Source of the DNA: Patescibacteria group bacterium
Lineage (GTDB): Bacteria > Patescibacteriota > Minisyncoccia > Phycocordibacterales > PALSA-1337
NCBI GenBank assembly: GCA_023487965.1
Contig: JAMDBV010000051.1
Location: 1-9,549, forward strand
Direction: 5' to 3'
DNA: 9,549 nucleotides
The translations under genes were made by a program, and so were the position numbers. Positions 1 to 6,845 of this stretch are shown here, piece by piece. A model generated the notes under the pieces. It was not told the DNA's origin and ran no database searches. It saw nothing but the letters and a program-made list of their open reading frames with translations. Positions within the stretch are counted from its first letter, which is position 1, and each line of letters opens with the position of its first letter.

Positions 1-680
<680 letters not shown>

Positions 681-704
681 GGAATTCTAAGAACCGCTTG
701 TTTA

Positions 705-739
705 CCACGCCGTAGCTCGCCGAAAGCGAGCAAGGCGGG
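705..739 (-). repeat. Hairpin B in the 23S leader (paired with hairpin C)
   Basis: CGCCGTAGCTCG (708-719) faces CGAGCAAGGCG (727-737) around a small loop. It lies 25 nt upstream of the 23S 5' end. It shares the outer CGCC...AAGGCG with hairpin C at 762-788, while the inner stem differs in a base-paired way (GCTCG/CGAGC here, ATTCG/CGAAT there). The two look like diverged copies of one palindromic unit. Confidence 0.7.
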
Positions 740-761
740 TATTGTTTTTACCTACATCGTA

Positions 762-788
762 CGCCATATTCGCAAAACGAATAAGGCG
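762..788 (-). repeat. Hairpin C in the 23S leader
   Basis: CGCCATATTCG (762-772) and CGAATAAGGCG (778-788) are inverted repeats with one mismatch and a 5-nt loop CAAAA. Same design as hairpin B. It may belong to the 23S leader or processing region, or be a dispersed palindromic repeat. Confidence 0.7.
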
Positions 789-810
789 GACAATTTTTAC
801 TTTTTTGCTT

Positions 811-835
811 GAATTATTCAGTTTTCAAAATGCAT
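811..835 (-). promoter_or_regulatory. Possible boxA-like antitermination/processing segment in the 23S leader
   Basis: The minus strand reads GCATTTTGAAAACTGAATAA here. It resembles the TTTGAAAACT segment often found before 23S in Gram-positive rRNA operons, where a boxA-like antitermination motif lies. It sits about 130 nt before the 23S 5' end and after the terminator-like hairpin at 851-869. Resemblance only; short AT-rich matches are easily accidental. Confidence 0.3.
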
Positions 836-840
836 TCCTT

Positions 841-869
841 CCGAAAAAGAAAACCGCTTTGAGCGGCTT
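841..869 (-). terminator. Terminator-like hairpin inside the 23S leader
   Basis: On the minus strand AAGCCGCT (869-862), loop CAA, AGCGGTTT (858-851) form an 8-bp stem with one G-T pair, followed at once by a T-rich run (TTCTTTTT, down to about 843). This is a standard intrinsic terminator layout. It lies between the best promoter (947-974) and the 23S gene. It either ends a separate short RNA or must be read through for 23S synthesis. Confidence 0.65.
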
Positions 870-940
870 CAGGTCACGCTCCCGAAGGAGTGTGGCTCAA
901 GGCCGTGGTATGCAGTTGATTCTTGTATTCATCCTGTGTA
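841..940 (-). ncRNA. Candidate ~100-nt RNA or attenuated 23S leader transcript
   Basis: A transcript started by the promoter at 947-974 would begin near 940 and reach the terminator-like hairpin about 100 nt later. It contains a cUUCGg-capped hairpin (894-875, one A-C mismatch on this strand) directly before the terminator stem. TTGAGC (900-895) can pair with GCTCAA (864-859), which would break the terminator stem, so a two-state leader is possible. I do not recognise it as 5S, SRP, 6S or tRNA. It may simply be the first part of the 23S precursor. Confidence 0.35.
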
Positions 941-946
941 CCCAAC

Positions 947-974
947 ATACTACACCAGCTACTTATATTGTCAA
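947..974 (-). promoter_or_regulatory. Sigma70-type promoter, probably for 23S rRNA
   Basis: Minus strand: TTGACA (974-969, perfect -35), 16-bp spacer, TAGTAT (952-947, 4 of 6 matches to TATAAT). The predicted start is near 940, giving a leader of about 260 nt before the 23S 5' end. It is the best promoter I can see in the 565 bp between the channel-like gene and the rRNA. Confidence 0.6.
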
Positions 975-1022
975 TATGTGAACAGTATCTTCGCGAGTGT
1001 TATCTTTTACCATGAATTTTAA

Positions 1023-1164
1023 GCCCGCCGGAATGTATTACTTATTGTTACCAATGCGATTCGAGCCTGAACAAATTGCCCGTATTTGCTGAAGCCTTGG
1101 AAGCGAATATGGATGCAATTTGAATGGCGATTTTGGTAACAATAAGTAATACATTCCGGCGGGC
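1023..1164. repeat. 142-bp palindromic element with perfect 32-bp terminal inverted repeats
   Basis: The arm at 1023-1054 (GCCCGCCGGAATGTATTACT...) is the exact reverse complement of 1133-1164. The interior also folds: CAAATTGC (1072-1079) pairs with GCAATTTG (1115-1122), and CCGTATTTGCT (1080-1090) pairs with AGCGAATATGG (1102-1112) using two wobble pairs. The whole element can form one long cruciform or hairpin capped by an 11-nt loop. It encodes no convincing protein, and I see no clear target-site duplication. It lies between the channel gene terminator and the 23S promoter. It resembles a MITE or another non-autonomous palindromic element; I cannot name a family. Confidence 0.85.
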
Positions 1165-1175
1165 AATAACTCCGC

Positions 1176-1220
1176 AAAATATAACAACGAAACAGGCGAC
1201 CGTTGCCGGTCACCTGTTTC
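1176..1220 (-). terminator. Intrinsic terminator after the TM-helix channel-like gene
   Basis: On the minus strand GAAACAGGTGACCG (1220-1207), loop GCAA, CGGTCGCCTGTTTC (1202-1189) form a 14-bp stem with one U-G pair, followed by GTTGTTATATTTT. It starts 25 nt after the stop codon of the gene at 1246-1935. The single imperfect pair is a wobble in minus-strand RNA and a mismatch in plus-strand RNA, which fits use by the minus-strand transcript. Confidence 0.75.
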
Positions 1221-1245
1221 CGCAAGACATTCCTGGAAAATATGA

Positions 1246-1935
1246 TTAGTCCTTCTCCGACAAATGTTGTGTCGTCTTTTCGATCCATCTCTGTGCGGCA
1301 TCCTTGCCGCCGAGACCGAACGCCAAGCCGATCGCCAAGGCGACACCGGCGAAGATTGCGGTAACGACCCACTGTATGAGAGCCGGGGCAATACCGAGCG
1401 TAAGCAAAGCTGCGAGAATCGCAAAAATCCAGATAGCCCACTTCGTGACCTTACCGAGAAACTCGGCCATCCTGATATGACCTGCTTTGGAACTTGCAAT
1501 AACCACTTTTTGCATCGCTGTCGCAATGACCGCGGATACCATAAGTATGAGGACGGCTACGATAACTTGCGGCAAATAGTTGACTACCTGTCTCAGAAAA
1601 TCATTGACTTGATTAAGGCCGAGTACATCGAGAGACGCCATCAAGAAGACAACGATAACAAACCATTTGCATAGAATGCCGATGAAACGTCCGGAGTTAA
1701 GATTGTGTCCGGCACGCTTCATGACTTCATCCATACCCGCGCTTTTCAAGAGAGCGTCGAGCTTGAACGATTTCAAAATGCTTTCGACCAGTCTCTCGAC
1801 AAGAGCCGCCAGGACCCAGCCGATAGCGAAGATAATGAGAGCGATGACAAGGCTCGGAATGAAATTCGCGACGCCGTACCATACGCTTTGAAGTGAGCTT
1901 GTGAAAACATCACCCCAATTTTGGATATATATCAT
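1246..1935 (-). CDS. TM-helix (MscS-like, CmpX-type) membrane channel protein
   Basis: The 229-residue protein has four or five hydrophobic segments: about 24-46 (NFIPSLVIALIIFAIGWVLA), 86-106, 121-142, 166-186 and 190-208. The ending GLAFGLGGKDAAQRWIE is the characteristic glycine-rich helix of 'conserved TM helix' proteins (Pfam TM_helix type), relatives of the pore region of MscS mechanosensitive channels. The large cytosolic beta-domain of full MscS is absent, so osmotic channel activity is only a suggestion. ATG at 1935 is the natural start; no Shine-Dalgarno sequence is visible. A TACAAT -10-like element lies 6 nt upstream. The gene ends with TAA and is followed by a strong hairpin terminator. 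Its upstream neighbour is the winged-helix protein, 94 bp away. Confidence 0.85.
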   Translation of the reverse strand: MIYIQNWGDVFTSSLQSVWYGVANFIPSLVIALIIFAIGWVLAALVERLVESILKSFKLDALLKSAGMDEVMKRAGHNLNSGRFIGILCKWFVIVVFLMASLDVLGLNQVNDFLRQVVNYLPQVIVAVLILMVSAVIATAMQKVVIASSKAGHIRMAEFLGKVTKWAIWIFAILAALLTLGIAPALIQWVVTAIFAGVALAIGLAFGLGGKDAAQRWIEKTTQHLSEKD

Positions 1936-1941
1936 ATTATT

Positions 1942-1947
1942 ATTGTA
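1942..1947 (-). promoter_or_regulatory. -10-like TACAAT 6 nt before the channel gene ATG
   Basis: TACAAT (5 of 6 matches) ends 6 nt before the ATG, so transcription from it would start at about the first codon. No good -35 is visible. A second TACAAT at 1982-1977 could instead give a leader of about 35 nt. Which is used cannot be decided here. Confidence 0.35.
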
Positions 1948-2014
1948 AAGCTAATAAATATTCCGGTAATGTCTTCATTGTACCATGAATGAAAAAACCG
2001 TCTTTCAAAGGTGT

Positions 2015-2023
2015 TGTGGATAA
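2015..2023 (-). promoter_or_regulatory. Consensus DnaA box TTATCCACA
   Basis: The minus strand carries an exact TTATCCACA in the intergenic region just after the stop of the winged-helix gene (2030) and about 80 bp before the channel gene. It is one of two exact 9-mers in this window. A lone box is not an origin; it may be a titration or regulatory site, or chance. Confidence 0.4.
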
Positions 2024-2029
2024 TCGCGT

Positions 2030-2656
2030 TTACTGCGACTCAATACCCAATCTGTCGAGCAGAGTGATATGCGGATAGTCCAAAATGTCCCTTACGAGAC
2101 GGTCGTGGATGCCGAGACGATATTCAAAATCGGTAACTTCAAAGGCAGAGTACGATATTTCTTTGCCGATTTCAGATTCTATACCGGAGATTATCGATTC
2201 TATCTTTTTTTGATTGAGCTCATCGCCAACGATCAGCAGATCGACTCTCGAATCCCAATTCTGGATAAATACGCCAGCGGCAATTATGAGCTTTACCCGC
2301 CCTACCGCGGCGAATCGTCGCGCCAATGTATCGTCCGCCTGGATACTCGCCACCGTCAACAGATTTTTGAGCGGATCCTTGTAAGGAAACTTCTCATTGA
2401 ATACATAGCCGTTACCATCGAACTTCTTTCGGACGACCTTCTTGCCACTCTTTATGTCTATCTCTTTTGAGACATGCTTCTGGCGTACGATGCCGGCCTT
2501 GACAAGTATATTCAATTCTTTTTTGACGGCGGAGGCGGAAGACATTATACGGTCGATCACTTCCCTCATCAGAAAGACGTTGTTCTCATTGAATAGAAAA
2601 AGTCGCAAGAGCTTGATCTTGATTTCACTGCCGAAAAGGAATGTTAGCGTTTCCAT
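2030..2656 (-). CDS. Winged-helix protein with a degenerate nucleotidyltransferase-like domain
   Basis: I choose ATG 2656 (METLTFLFGSEIKIKLLRLF, 208 residues). Relatives begin with this motif, and the longer frames (ATG 2677, TTG 2695) run back into the terminator tail of rplL. Residues 1-90 look like a MarR/ArsR-type winged helix (REVIDRIMSSASAVKKELNILVKAGIV), with a basic wing SGKKVVRKKF. Residues about 115-190 resemble a minimal nucleotidyltransferase fold: GVFIQNWDSRVDLLIVGD occupies the place of the GS...D-x-D signature. The GS serine is missing and the aspartate spacing is unusual, so catalysis is doubtful. It could be a regulator that uses the fold for binding. I know this architecture as a conserved hypothetical in Parcubacteria; the function is unknown. 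It lies just downstream of the ribosomal stalk operon and may receive read-through from it. Confidence 0.8.
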   Translation of the reverse strand: METLTFLFGSEIKIKLLRLFLFNENNVFLMREVIDRIMSSASAVKKELNILVKAGIVRQKHVSKEIDIKSGKKVVRKKFDGNGYVFNEKFPYKDPLKNLLTVASIQADDTLARRFAAVGRVKLIIAAGVFIQNWDSRVDLLIVGDELNQKKIESIISGIESEIGKEISYSAFEVTDFEYRLGIHDRLVRDILDYPHITLLDRLGIESQ

Positions 2657-2679
2657 ATTATTTTCGATGCAATTCATCT

Positions 2680-2727
2680 TAGCAGAAAGAAACAAAAGAC
2701 AAAAGGCGGTCGCATATGACCGCCTTT
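2680..2727 (-). terminator. Terminator of the rplJ-rplL operon
   Basis: AAAGGCGGTC (2727-2718 on the minus strand), a 6-nt loop and GACCGCCTTT (2711-2702) form a perfect 10-bp stem, followed by TTGTCTTTTGTTTC. It starts 22 nt after the rplL stop codon. The T-rich tail reaches close to the start of the next gene, so that gene depends on read-through or on a promoter not seen here. Confidence 0.85.
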
Positions 2728-2749
2728 CGCCCCAATGTTGCGGAGTCGT

Positions 2750-3151
2750 TTATTTGAGTTCGACCTTTCCACCTGCCGCCTCGATCTGCTTCTTGATATT
2801 TTCGGCATCTTCCTTCTTGACACCATCCTTCAATAGAGCCGGAGCTCCATCTACAAGATCCTTGGCTTCCTTGAGTCCGAGACCGAGAAGTTCCTTAACT
2901 ACCTTTATGACACCGATCTTCTGATCACCCGCCGCGGCTAAATGGACCGCGAAGACGCTCTTCTCTTCACCTGCCGCCGCCGCGCCTGACGCCGGTGCCG
3001 CCGCAACCGCTACCGCCTGCGCCGAAACGCCAAATTTCTTTTCGAGTAATTTTACGAGTTCGTTGAGATCGATGACCGACATCTTTTCGATCGATGTGAC
3101 AATGTCCTTGAACTTTGCCGGAATCTCGACTGCTTCTGTTTTGGTTTCCAT
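2750..3151 (-). CDS. rplL: Large ribosomal subunit protein bL12 (L7/L12)
   Basis: The 133-residue protein is an unmistakable bL12. The N-terminal dimerisation helices (about 10-45, [20 protein letters not shown]) bind uL10. A hinge rich in alanine and glycine (about 46-62) follows. The C-terminal domain (about 63-133) carries the EKSVFAVHL strand, the [23 protein letters not shown] factor-binding helices, and the usual GGKVELK end. It forms the flexible stalk that recruits and activates translation GTPases (EF-Tu, EF-G, IF2). It starts 30 nt after the rplJ stop codon in the same operon and is followed by a strong terminator. No Shine-Dalgarno sequence is visible (ACAAAGAAC before the ATG), although bL12 is normally made in four or six copies per ribosome. 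Length is normal for the family, slightly long at the N-terminus. Confidence 0.98.
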   Translation of the reverse strand: METKTEAVEIPAKFKDIVTSIEKMSVIDLNELVKLLEKKFGVSAQAVAVAAAPASGAAAAGEEKSVFAVHLAAAGDQKIGVIKVVKELLGLGLKEAKDLVDGAPALLKDGVKKEDAENIKKQIEAAGGKVELK

Positions 3152-3181
3152 GTTCTTTGTCTATGTTATTGATTGCTAATA

Positions 3182-3673
3182 TTAATCTTTCTTTGTCTTA
3201 CTTATCTGATCTAGAGCCATAACCAATCCTTGTATCGGGGAATTGATAACGTTGACGAACATGCCGTACAAAGTCTCGATCGGCGGAATCGTTGCGATAC
3301 CCGTCATCTCTTCTTTGCTCATGTACTTACCGTCAAATACGCCACCAACTATCGATACCTGATTGTTCAATTTCTTTTCGAATTCATAAACGAGTCTGGC
3401 CGGAGCGATAAGGTCTTCACTGTAAGCGAAACCGAACTCTCCGACAAGTACCGGAACTTCGCCTTCATACTTTTTCTTTTCCAAAGCCTTCTCTGTAAGG
3501 GTCTTTTTGGCGACGAAATATCCCACGCCGTTTTTCTTGAATTCGCGGCGCATCGCGGTCGCATCGGCGACCTTGAGTCCGTGGAAATTGACGAATACCA
3601 ATGTTTTGGCTCCGTCCATAATGGTACTTATCTTATCGATAATCACCTTTTTATCATCCTTTGTTCTTGCCAT
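3182..3673 (-). CDS. rplJ: Large ribosomal subunit protein uL10
   Basis: The 163-residue protein has the uL10 hallmarks: an N-terminal 23S-binding domain with TLVFVNFHGLKVADATAMRREFKKNGVGYFVAKKTL (here about 24-58), and LVGEFGFAYSEDLIAPARLVYEFEK (about 78-101). The GGVFDGKYMSKEEM segment and a C-terminal helix (about 140-163) that anchors bL12 dimers complete it. It forms the base of the ribosomal stalk. The ATG at 3673 gives MARTKDDKK, a typical start. It is preceded by an L10 leader element and its own promoter, so the pair rplJ-rplL is likely a self-contained two-gene operon. The rplK-rplA genes that often precede it are absent; the next gene upstream encodes an unrelated exported hydrolase. 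No Shine-Dalgarno sequence is seen. Confidence 0.98.
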   Translation of the reverse strand: MARTKDDKKVIIDKISTIMDGAKTLVFVNFHGLKVADATAMRREFKKNGVGYFVAKKTLTEKALEKKKYEGEVPVLVGEFGFAYSEDLIAPARLVYEFEKKLNNQVSIVGGVFDGKYMSKEEMTGIATIPPIETLYGMFVNVINSPIQGLVMALDQISKTKKD

Positions 3674-3695
3674 ATGATTTTTGTTTGCTTATAAA

Positions 3696-3709
3696 CACCC
3701 GTACGGGCG
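3696..3709 (-). promoter_or_regulatory. Small hairpin between the L10 leader and rplJ
   Basis: Minus strand CGCCC, loop GTAC, GGGTG forms a 5-bp stem 22 nt before the rplJ start codon, followed by TTTATAAGC. It is too weak a T-tract for a confident terminator. It could affect rplJ translation initiation. Confidence 0.35.
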
Positions 3710-3722
3710 TCGACCTTTATTC

Positions 3723-3796
3723 AAGGCCAATAGAAAACAAAGAGATTAACCTCGGAAGGATTTACGCGATATTTCGCACCTTCTGTCTTTGGCCTT
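3723..3796 (-). promoter_or_regulatory. L10 ribosomal protein leader (autoregulatory kink-turn RNA)
   Basis: On the minus strand AAAGACAGAAGGTGCG (3790-3775) and CCTTCCGAGGT (about 3760-3750) are the two conserved halves of the L10 leader motif. It is enclosed by a perfect outer stem, AAGGCCAA (3796-3789) with TTGGCCTT (3730-3723). In the known family this RNA mimics the 23S site and is bound by the L10(L12)4 complex, which lowers expression of rplJ-rplL. Position fits exactly: just after the predicted transcription start and about 50 nt before rplJ. GGCCTT at 3728-3723 could also pair with AAGGTC (3717-3712), which would exclude the outer stem. Confidence 0.85.
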
Positions 3797-3804
3797 ACAT
3801 TCCA

Positions 3805-3833
3805 AACATATCACAACACAACACTGTGCGCAA
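3805..3833 (-). promoter_or_regulatory. Promoter of the rplJ-rplL operon
   Basis: Minus strand: TTGCGC (3833-3828), 17-bp spacer, TGA-TATGTT (extended -10, hexamer 3810-3805). Transcription would start near 3798, immediately before the outer stem of the L10 leader. This placement supports both calls. The hexamers are only 4 of 6 matches each. Confidence 0.5.
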
Positions 3834-3848
3834 GCGCAACCGGCTCGG

Positions 3849-6689
3849 TTACTGGTATTTTTCCAAAAGTTTGTCGATTACAGCCAGAACTGATTCCTTC
3901 TGACTTTCGGATAATTGATTAGATTTGTTCTTGTACAGTTTGCTTATGATGTCCCTGATTTGTCTGTCTATTTTCACCAAATCAATGATTCTGCCCTCCG
4001 CGTCGGATCTGTTTAAATTGGTTATGCGTTTGATTATCTGCGTCACGTGCGGACCGCGACCAAATAGATCGGAAAGATATTTTATTGTCTGTTCGGCAGT
4101 GATGCTCGATACCACAACCCTATCCGGTCTTTTTGGCATTACGGAGTTGTCCGGCTTGCCATCGGCATTTCTGTCTATAAGCAGAGGTTTCGCTTTAGGC
4201 AAGATCAGACTGGGCGTATTGGAAGCGTTCTTATCAGGCATCGTCTTGTATATCGGCAACGGTTCGAGCTGTATGGTGGTGGAGGCGACTGTTTTCTCAT
4301 TCACCGGCACATTAATATATTCGACTATGTCCATACGATGACCACCAACGTCCCTCTCGATGTCCAATGTCATCGTGCCGACACCTTTGCCGGTCGCGAC
4401 TATGGTATATCTTTGTCCGCCATCTTCCAAACCAATGTACTGGTCATAATCGTCCGAATCAGTTTTGTCTTGCGTCCAGCAACGTGATGTCAAAATGCCG
4501 GTATCACAGAAGCGAAATAGTCCCTCCTCAACGCCCGGTGGTGGTGGAAGAAAACCGGTTTTGTTACCCGCTTCATCATATACGGCGAGATAGACCGGCG
4601 AATGCGCGCTGATAACGATTTCGGCGGGATATATTTCTTTGGAATAATCCGGTTCGCCACATGTCACACCCGGAATGTTTTCAATGTCATTGCAGAATGA
4701 ATCCGGATTCGTGCCTTTCAGTGATTTGTCTATGACACTCTGCGTCGATGAAGAATTCATTATGTCCACGTGATCAATATTCGTCTTATCATTCTTGGTC
4801 GTCTCCGCAAGATCGATGGATACGGCCTTGCCTGAATCGTATGCCGCGCTCTTGGCCACAACCGTACCATCACCCATGTTTGAAACTTTTTTATCCGTTT
4901 CATTGGTATAGTAATCAACGCCTTTGGTTGTAAGCATATTCCAACCGATTATCGACAATCTCGCTATAGACGTAGGCCAAGTGAATGGGTCCAGAATGGC
5001 ATGCAAGGCCTCCGCGGCATTCATGAGTAAACCGTTTCCCACTATCGGATTTTTCGTGTCGCTCAATTTCGGTTCGACTCGAGCCCTGGCATCGTCGATG
5101 ATAAATGAGGCCAGACTAGATCCATCACTGATCGCCAATTGATAGCTTCCGTTATTTATGCCGGGAATTGTACTCGACGCAAAAGTTATTGCCGGAGTGC
5201 TCACACTGTCGAAATATCGCTCGCTCGGCAATAGCGAATAGGCACTTGGCATATTCCGGCCCATCTCTCTGGCGACCGACTGCTTTAAGATTATTCCCTT
5301 GGCGATCTCTTGTTCATCACCATACAGGATGCCGGCAATCGCTTGTGGCGTACCGAGATATGGTACCGCCACCGAGATGACCGAATCGATGAGATTATCC
5401 TTGCCAATTTCAGACAATTTCTTGACCAGATATTTCGCGACCAGACCGCCATTGCTATGCGCGATAACAGTGACTTTATGCGTCTGCGAATCATTGGCCA
5501 GACTCTCGACCGACCTTATCAGATCGTCCGTAGTGGTCGCCTTTTGTTCTTTGCCATTTACAATATCGGCGATCGGTTTTCGCCAATCATAACCAAACGC
5601 TTTCCATTCATTTATCTTCTTGTTTGATACCAGATCGTTCATATATCCGATGAATTTGTCATACACATGGTACAAACCAAATACACTGCCTACCGCGCCG
5701 CCTGAATATATGTCTTTGTTTACACTGCTACCGTCCGTATTCATAAATAGCTTTCGAACGTCATCGTTGCGATTGGGTGGCCACAATGTATTTGCCGGCA
5801 TTATCTTGCCCAACAATGAATTACTTGGTTCATATAGGTATGAACTCTCTATGCCCGGCAGAAAAAGAACACTTGAACAGCAGACTTTATCCTCGACAAA
5901 TTCCGGTCGTGTCTTTAGCCACGGATCCGCGTCGATATAACCGTTAATACTATTCTGGCCGGTGAATGACGGACCAGTCGCATCACCCCACCAATTATTC
6001 TCGGCAATGACGGTGCTCGTCGACATATTGAAAACTGCATATTCGACATTGCCGACTAATGCCGTATTGCTGATATTGACATCGGTATCACTCGGAGCGT
6101 CCGATACATTGCCGATACCGCCGATGCCGTACCTTATCTGATTGTCGGCGACGAATATCGGATTCGATGACCTAACCGTAATGCCTCTTTTATTGTTTAT
6201 AATCTCGCTATCTTTGATATTTACAATGCTTTTGTCTATGACAACAGCATCATCACCCGATTCGAATGTCGAGCTTGCGATATTGGCGGTCGATCTTACG
6301 AGGCCGAGGCCATACGTGGTAGAAATATCCGCCCCAAATATATCAACCTTCCCCGAGACTACGAATATGTCATTGAGCCCTTGAATGTTCACACGATCGC
6401 TCTTACCATTCATGACCAAACTACCGCCATTAACAGATATTTCGGCAATATCCGCATTGATGTCGGACCTTACACTCGTACCGGGGTCTATCGTCAAATG
6501 ACCGCCTTGGGATACATTTACCAAACCTTCCAGAATATATGGACTGCCGGCTTTATCCCAGACAACACTGCCGCTTATGGTCATGGCGTTTGGTATCGTA
6601 GTCGCGGCCAAACTCGTGACCGGAATAATCGTGAGAGACAATATGAAAGAGAATATGAAAATATATGATCTTGTATTGTTTGTATGCAT
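3849..6689 (-). CDS. Exported beta-helix protein fused to an LCAT-like alpha/beta hydrolase
   Basis: 946 residues. A signal peptide (about 8-29, YIFIFSFILSLTIIPVTSLAA) is followed by a right-handed beta-helix-like region (about 35-250) of short repeats such as ISVNGGSLVMNG, ending in NNWWGDATGPS (231-241), typical of such folds. Residues about 272-660 resemble lecithin:cholesterol acyltransferase/phospholipase relatives: LPGIESS (277-283), FGYDWRK (365-371), nucleophile motif AHSNGG with Ser412, GDGTV with Asp607, and DHVDIM with His640, so a full catalytic triad is present. The part after 680 has beta-rich segments, a DRNADGKPD calcium-loop-like stretch (839-847) and a helical tail (about 883-946). 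The family cleaves or transfers acyl chains of lipids or related esters; the substrate here is unknown. No transmembrane tail, LPXTG or other anchor is evident. ATG 6689 gives the signal peptide directly; no Shine-Dalgarno sequence. Frame intact, stop TAA. Confidence 0.85.
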   Translation of the reverse strand: MHTNNTRSYIFIFSFILSLTIIPVTSLAATTIPNAMTISGSVVWDKAGSPYILEGLVNVSQGGHLTIDPGTSVRSDINADIAEISVNGGSLVMNGKSDRVNIQGLNDIFVVSGKVDIFGADISTTYGLGLVRSTANIASSTFESGDDAVVIDKSIVNIKDSEIINNKRGITVRSSNPIFVADNQIRYGIGGIGNVSDAPSDTDVNISNTALVGNVEYAVFNMSTSTVIAENNWWGDATGPSFTGQNSINGYIDADPWLKTRPEFVEDKVCCSSVLFLPGIESSYLYEPSNSLLGKIMPANTLWPPNRNDDVRKLFMNTDGSSVNKDIYSGGAVGSVFGLYHVYDKFIGYMNDLVSNKKINEWKAFGYDWRKPIADIVNGKEQKATTTDDLIRSVESLANDSQTHKVTVIAHSNGGLVAKYLVKKLSEIGKDNLIDSVISVAVPYLGTPQAIAGILYGDEQEIAKGIILKQSVAREMGRNMPSAYSLLPSERYFDSVSTPAITFASSTIPGINNGSYQLAISDGSSLASFIIDDARARVEPKLSDTKNPIVGNGLLMNAAEALHAILDPFTWPTSIARLSIIGWNMLTTKGVDYYTNETDKKVSNMGDGTVVAKSAAYDSGKAVSIDLAETTKNDKTNIDHVDIMNSSSTQSVIDKSLKGTNPDSFCNDIENIPGVTCGEPDYSKEIYPAEIVISAHSPVYLAVYDEAGNKTGFLPPPPGVEEGLFRFCDTGILTSRCWTQDKTDSDDYDQYIGLEDGGQRYTIVATGKGVGTMTLDIERDVGGHRMDIVEYINVPVNEKTVASTTIQLEPLPIYKTMPDKNASNTPSLILPKAKPLLIDRNADGKPDNSVMPKRPDRVVVSSITAEQTIKYLSDLFGRGPHVTQIIKRITNLNRSDAEGRIIDLVKIDRQIRDIISKLYKNKSNQLSESQKESVLAVIDKLLEKYQ

Positions 6690-6730
6690 GTCAGTATTTA
6701 TTTACGCCGATAATGTAATAGCGTAGCACC

Positions 6731-6761
6731 GACATGATTAAGACATGATTAAAAGAGTATA
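6731..6761 (-). promoter_or_regulatory. Tandem 11-bp repeat and -10-like element before the hydrolase gene
   Basis: GACATGATTAA occurs twice head-to-tail at 6731-6741 and 6742-6752, one helical turn apart. A TATACT -10-like hexamer (6761-6756) lies just upstream on the minus strand, so the repeats would sit at the predicted transcription start, where an operator could act. No good -35 is present. The repeat is certain; the promoter and operator reading is weak. Confidence 0.4.
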
Positions 6762-6764
6762 AAA

Positions 6765-6837
6765 TCCGGATAAAATAAGTCTGAAATGACCATGAACTGT
6801 TTCGTCGTTCTAACAAATAGTCAATGTGTGGTCAGAC
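6765..6837 (-). terminator. Weak terminator candidate after the AAA ATPase gene
   Basis: Minus strand GTCTGACCA (from GAC at 6837-6835 and TGGTCA at 6834-6829) can pair with TGGTCA (6792-6787) and CAGAC (6783-6779), leaving a 3-nt bulge and a 36-nt loop. TTATTTTAT follows. The large loop makes efficient termination doubtful. It lies just after the ATPase stop at 6846. Confidence 0.35.
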
Positions 6838-6845
6838 ACGGCAAA

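Noticed and set aside
681..1000. A tRNA in the region before 23S, as in many 16S-23S spacers
   Set aside because: No cloverleaf, TTCGA/TTCAA arm or CCA end fits; the hairpins present have different geometry.
1019..1526. Two minus-strand frames across the palindrome and the end of the channel gene
   Set aside because: They are out of frame with the recognised TM-helix protein, rich in Arg and Cys, and rely on the palindrome for coding; shadows.
2657..2695. Longer N-terminus of the winged-helix protein from TTG 2695 or ATG 2677
   Set aside because: The extension overlaps the T-rich tail of the rplL terminator and lacks family resemblance; METLTFLFGS fits better. ATG 2677 is not fully excluded.
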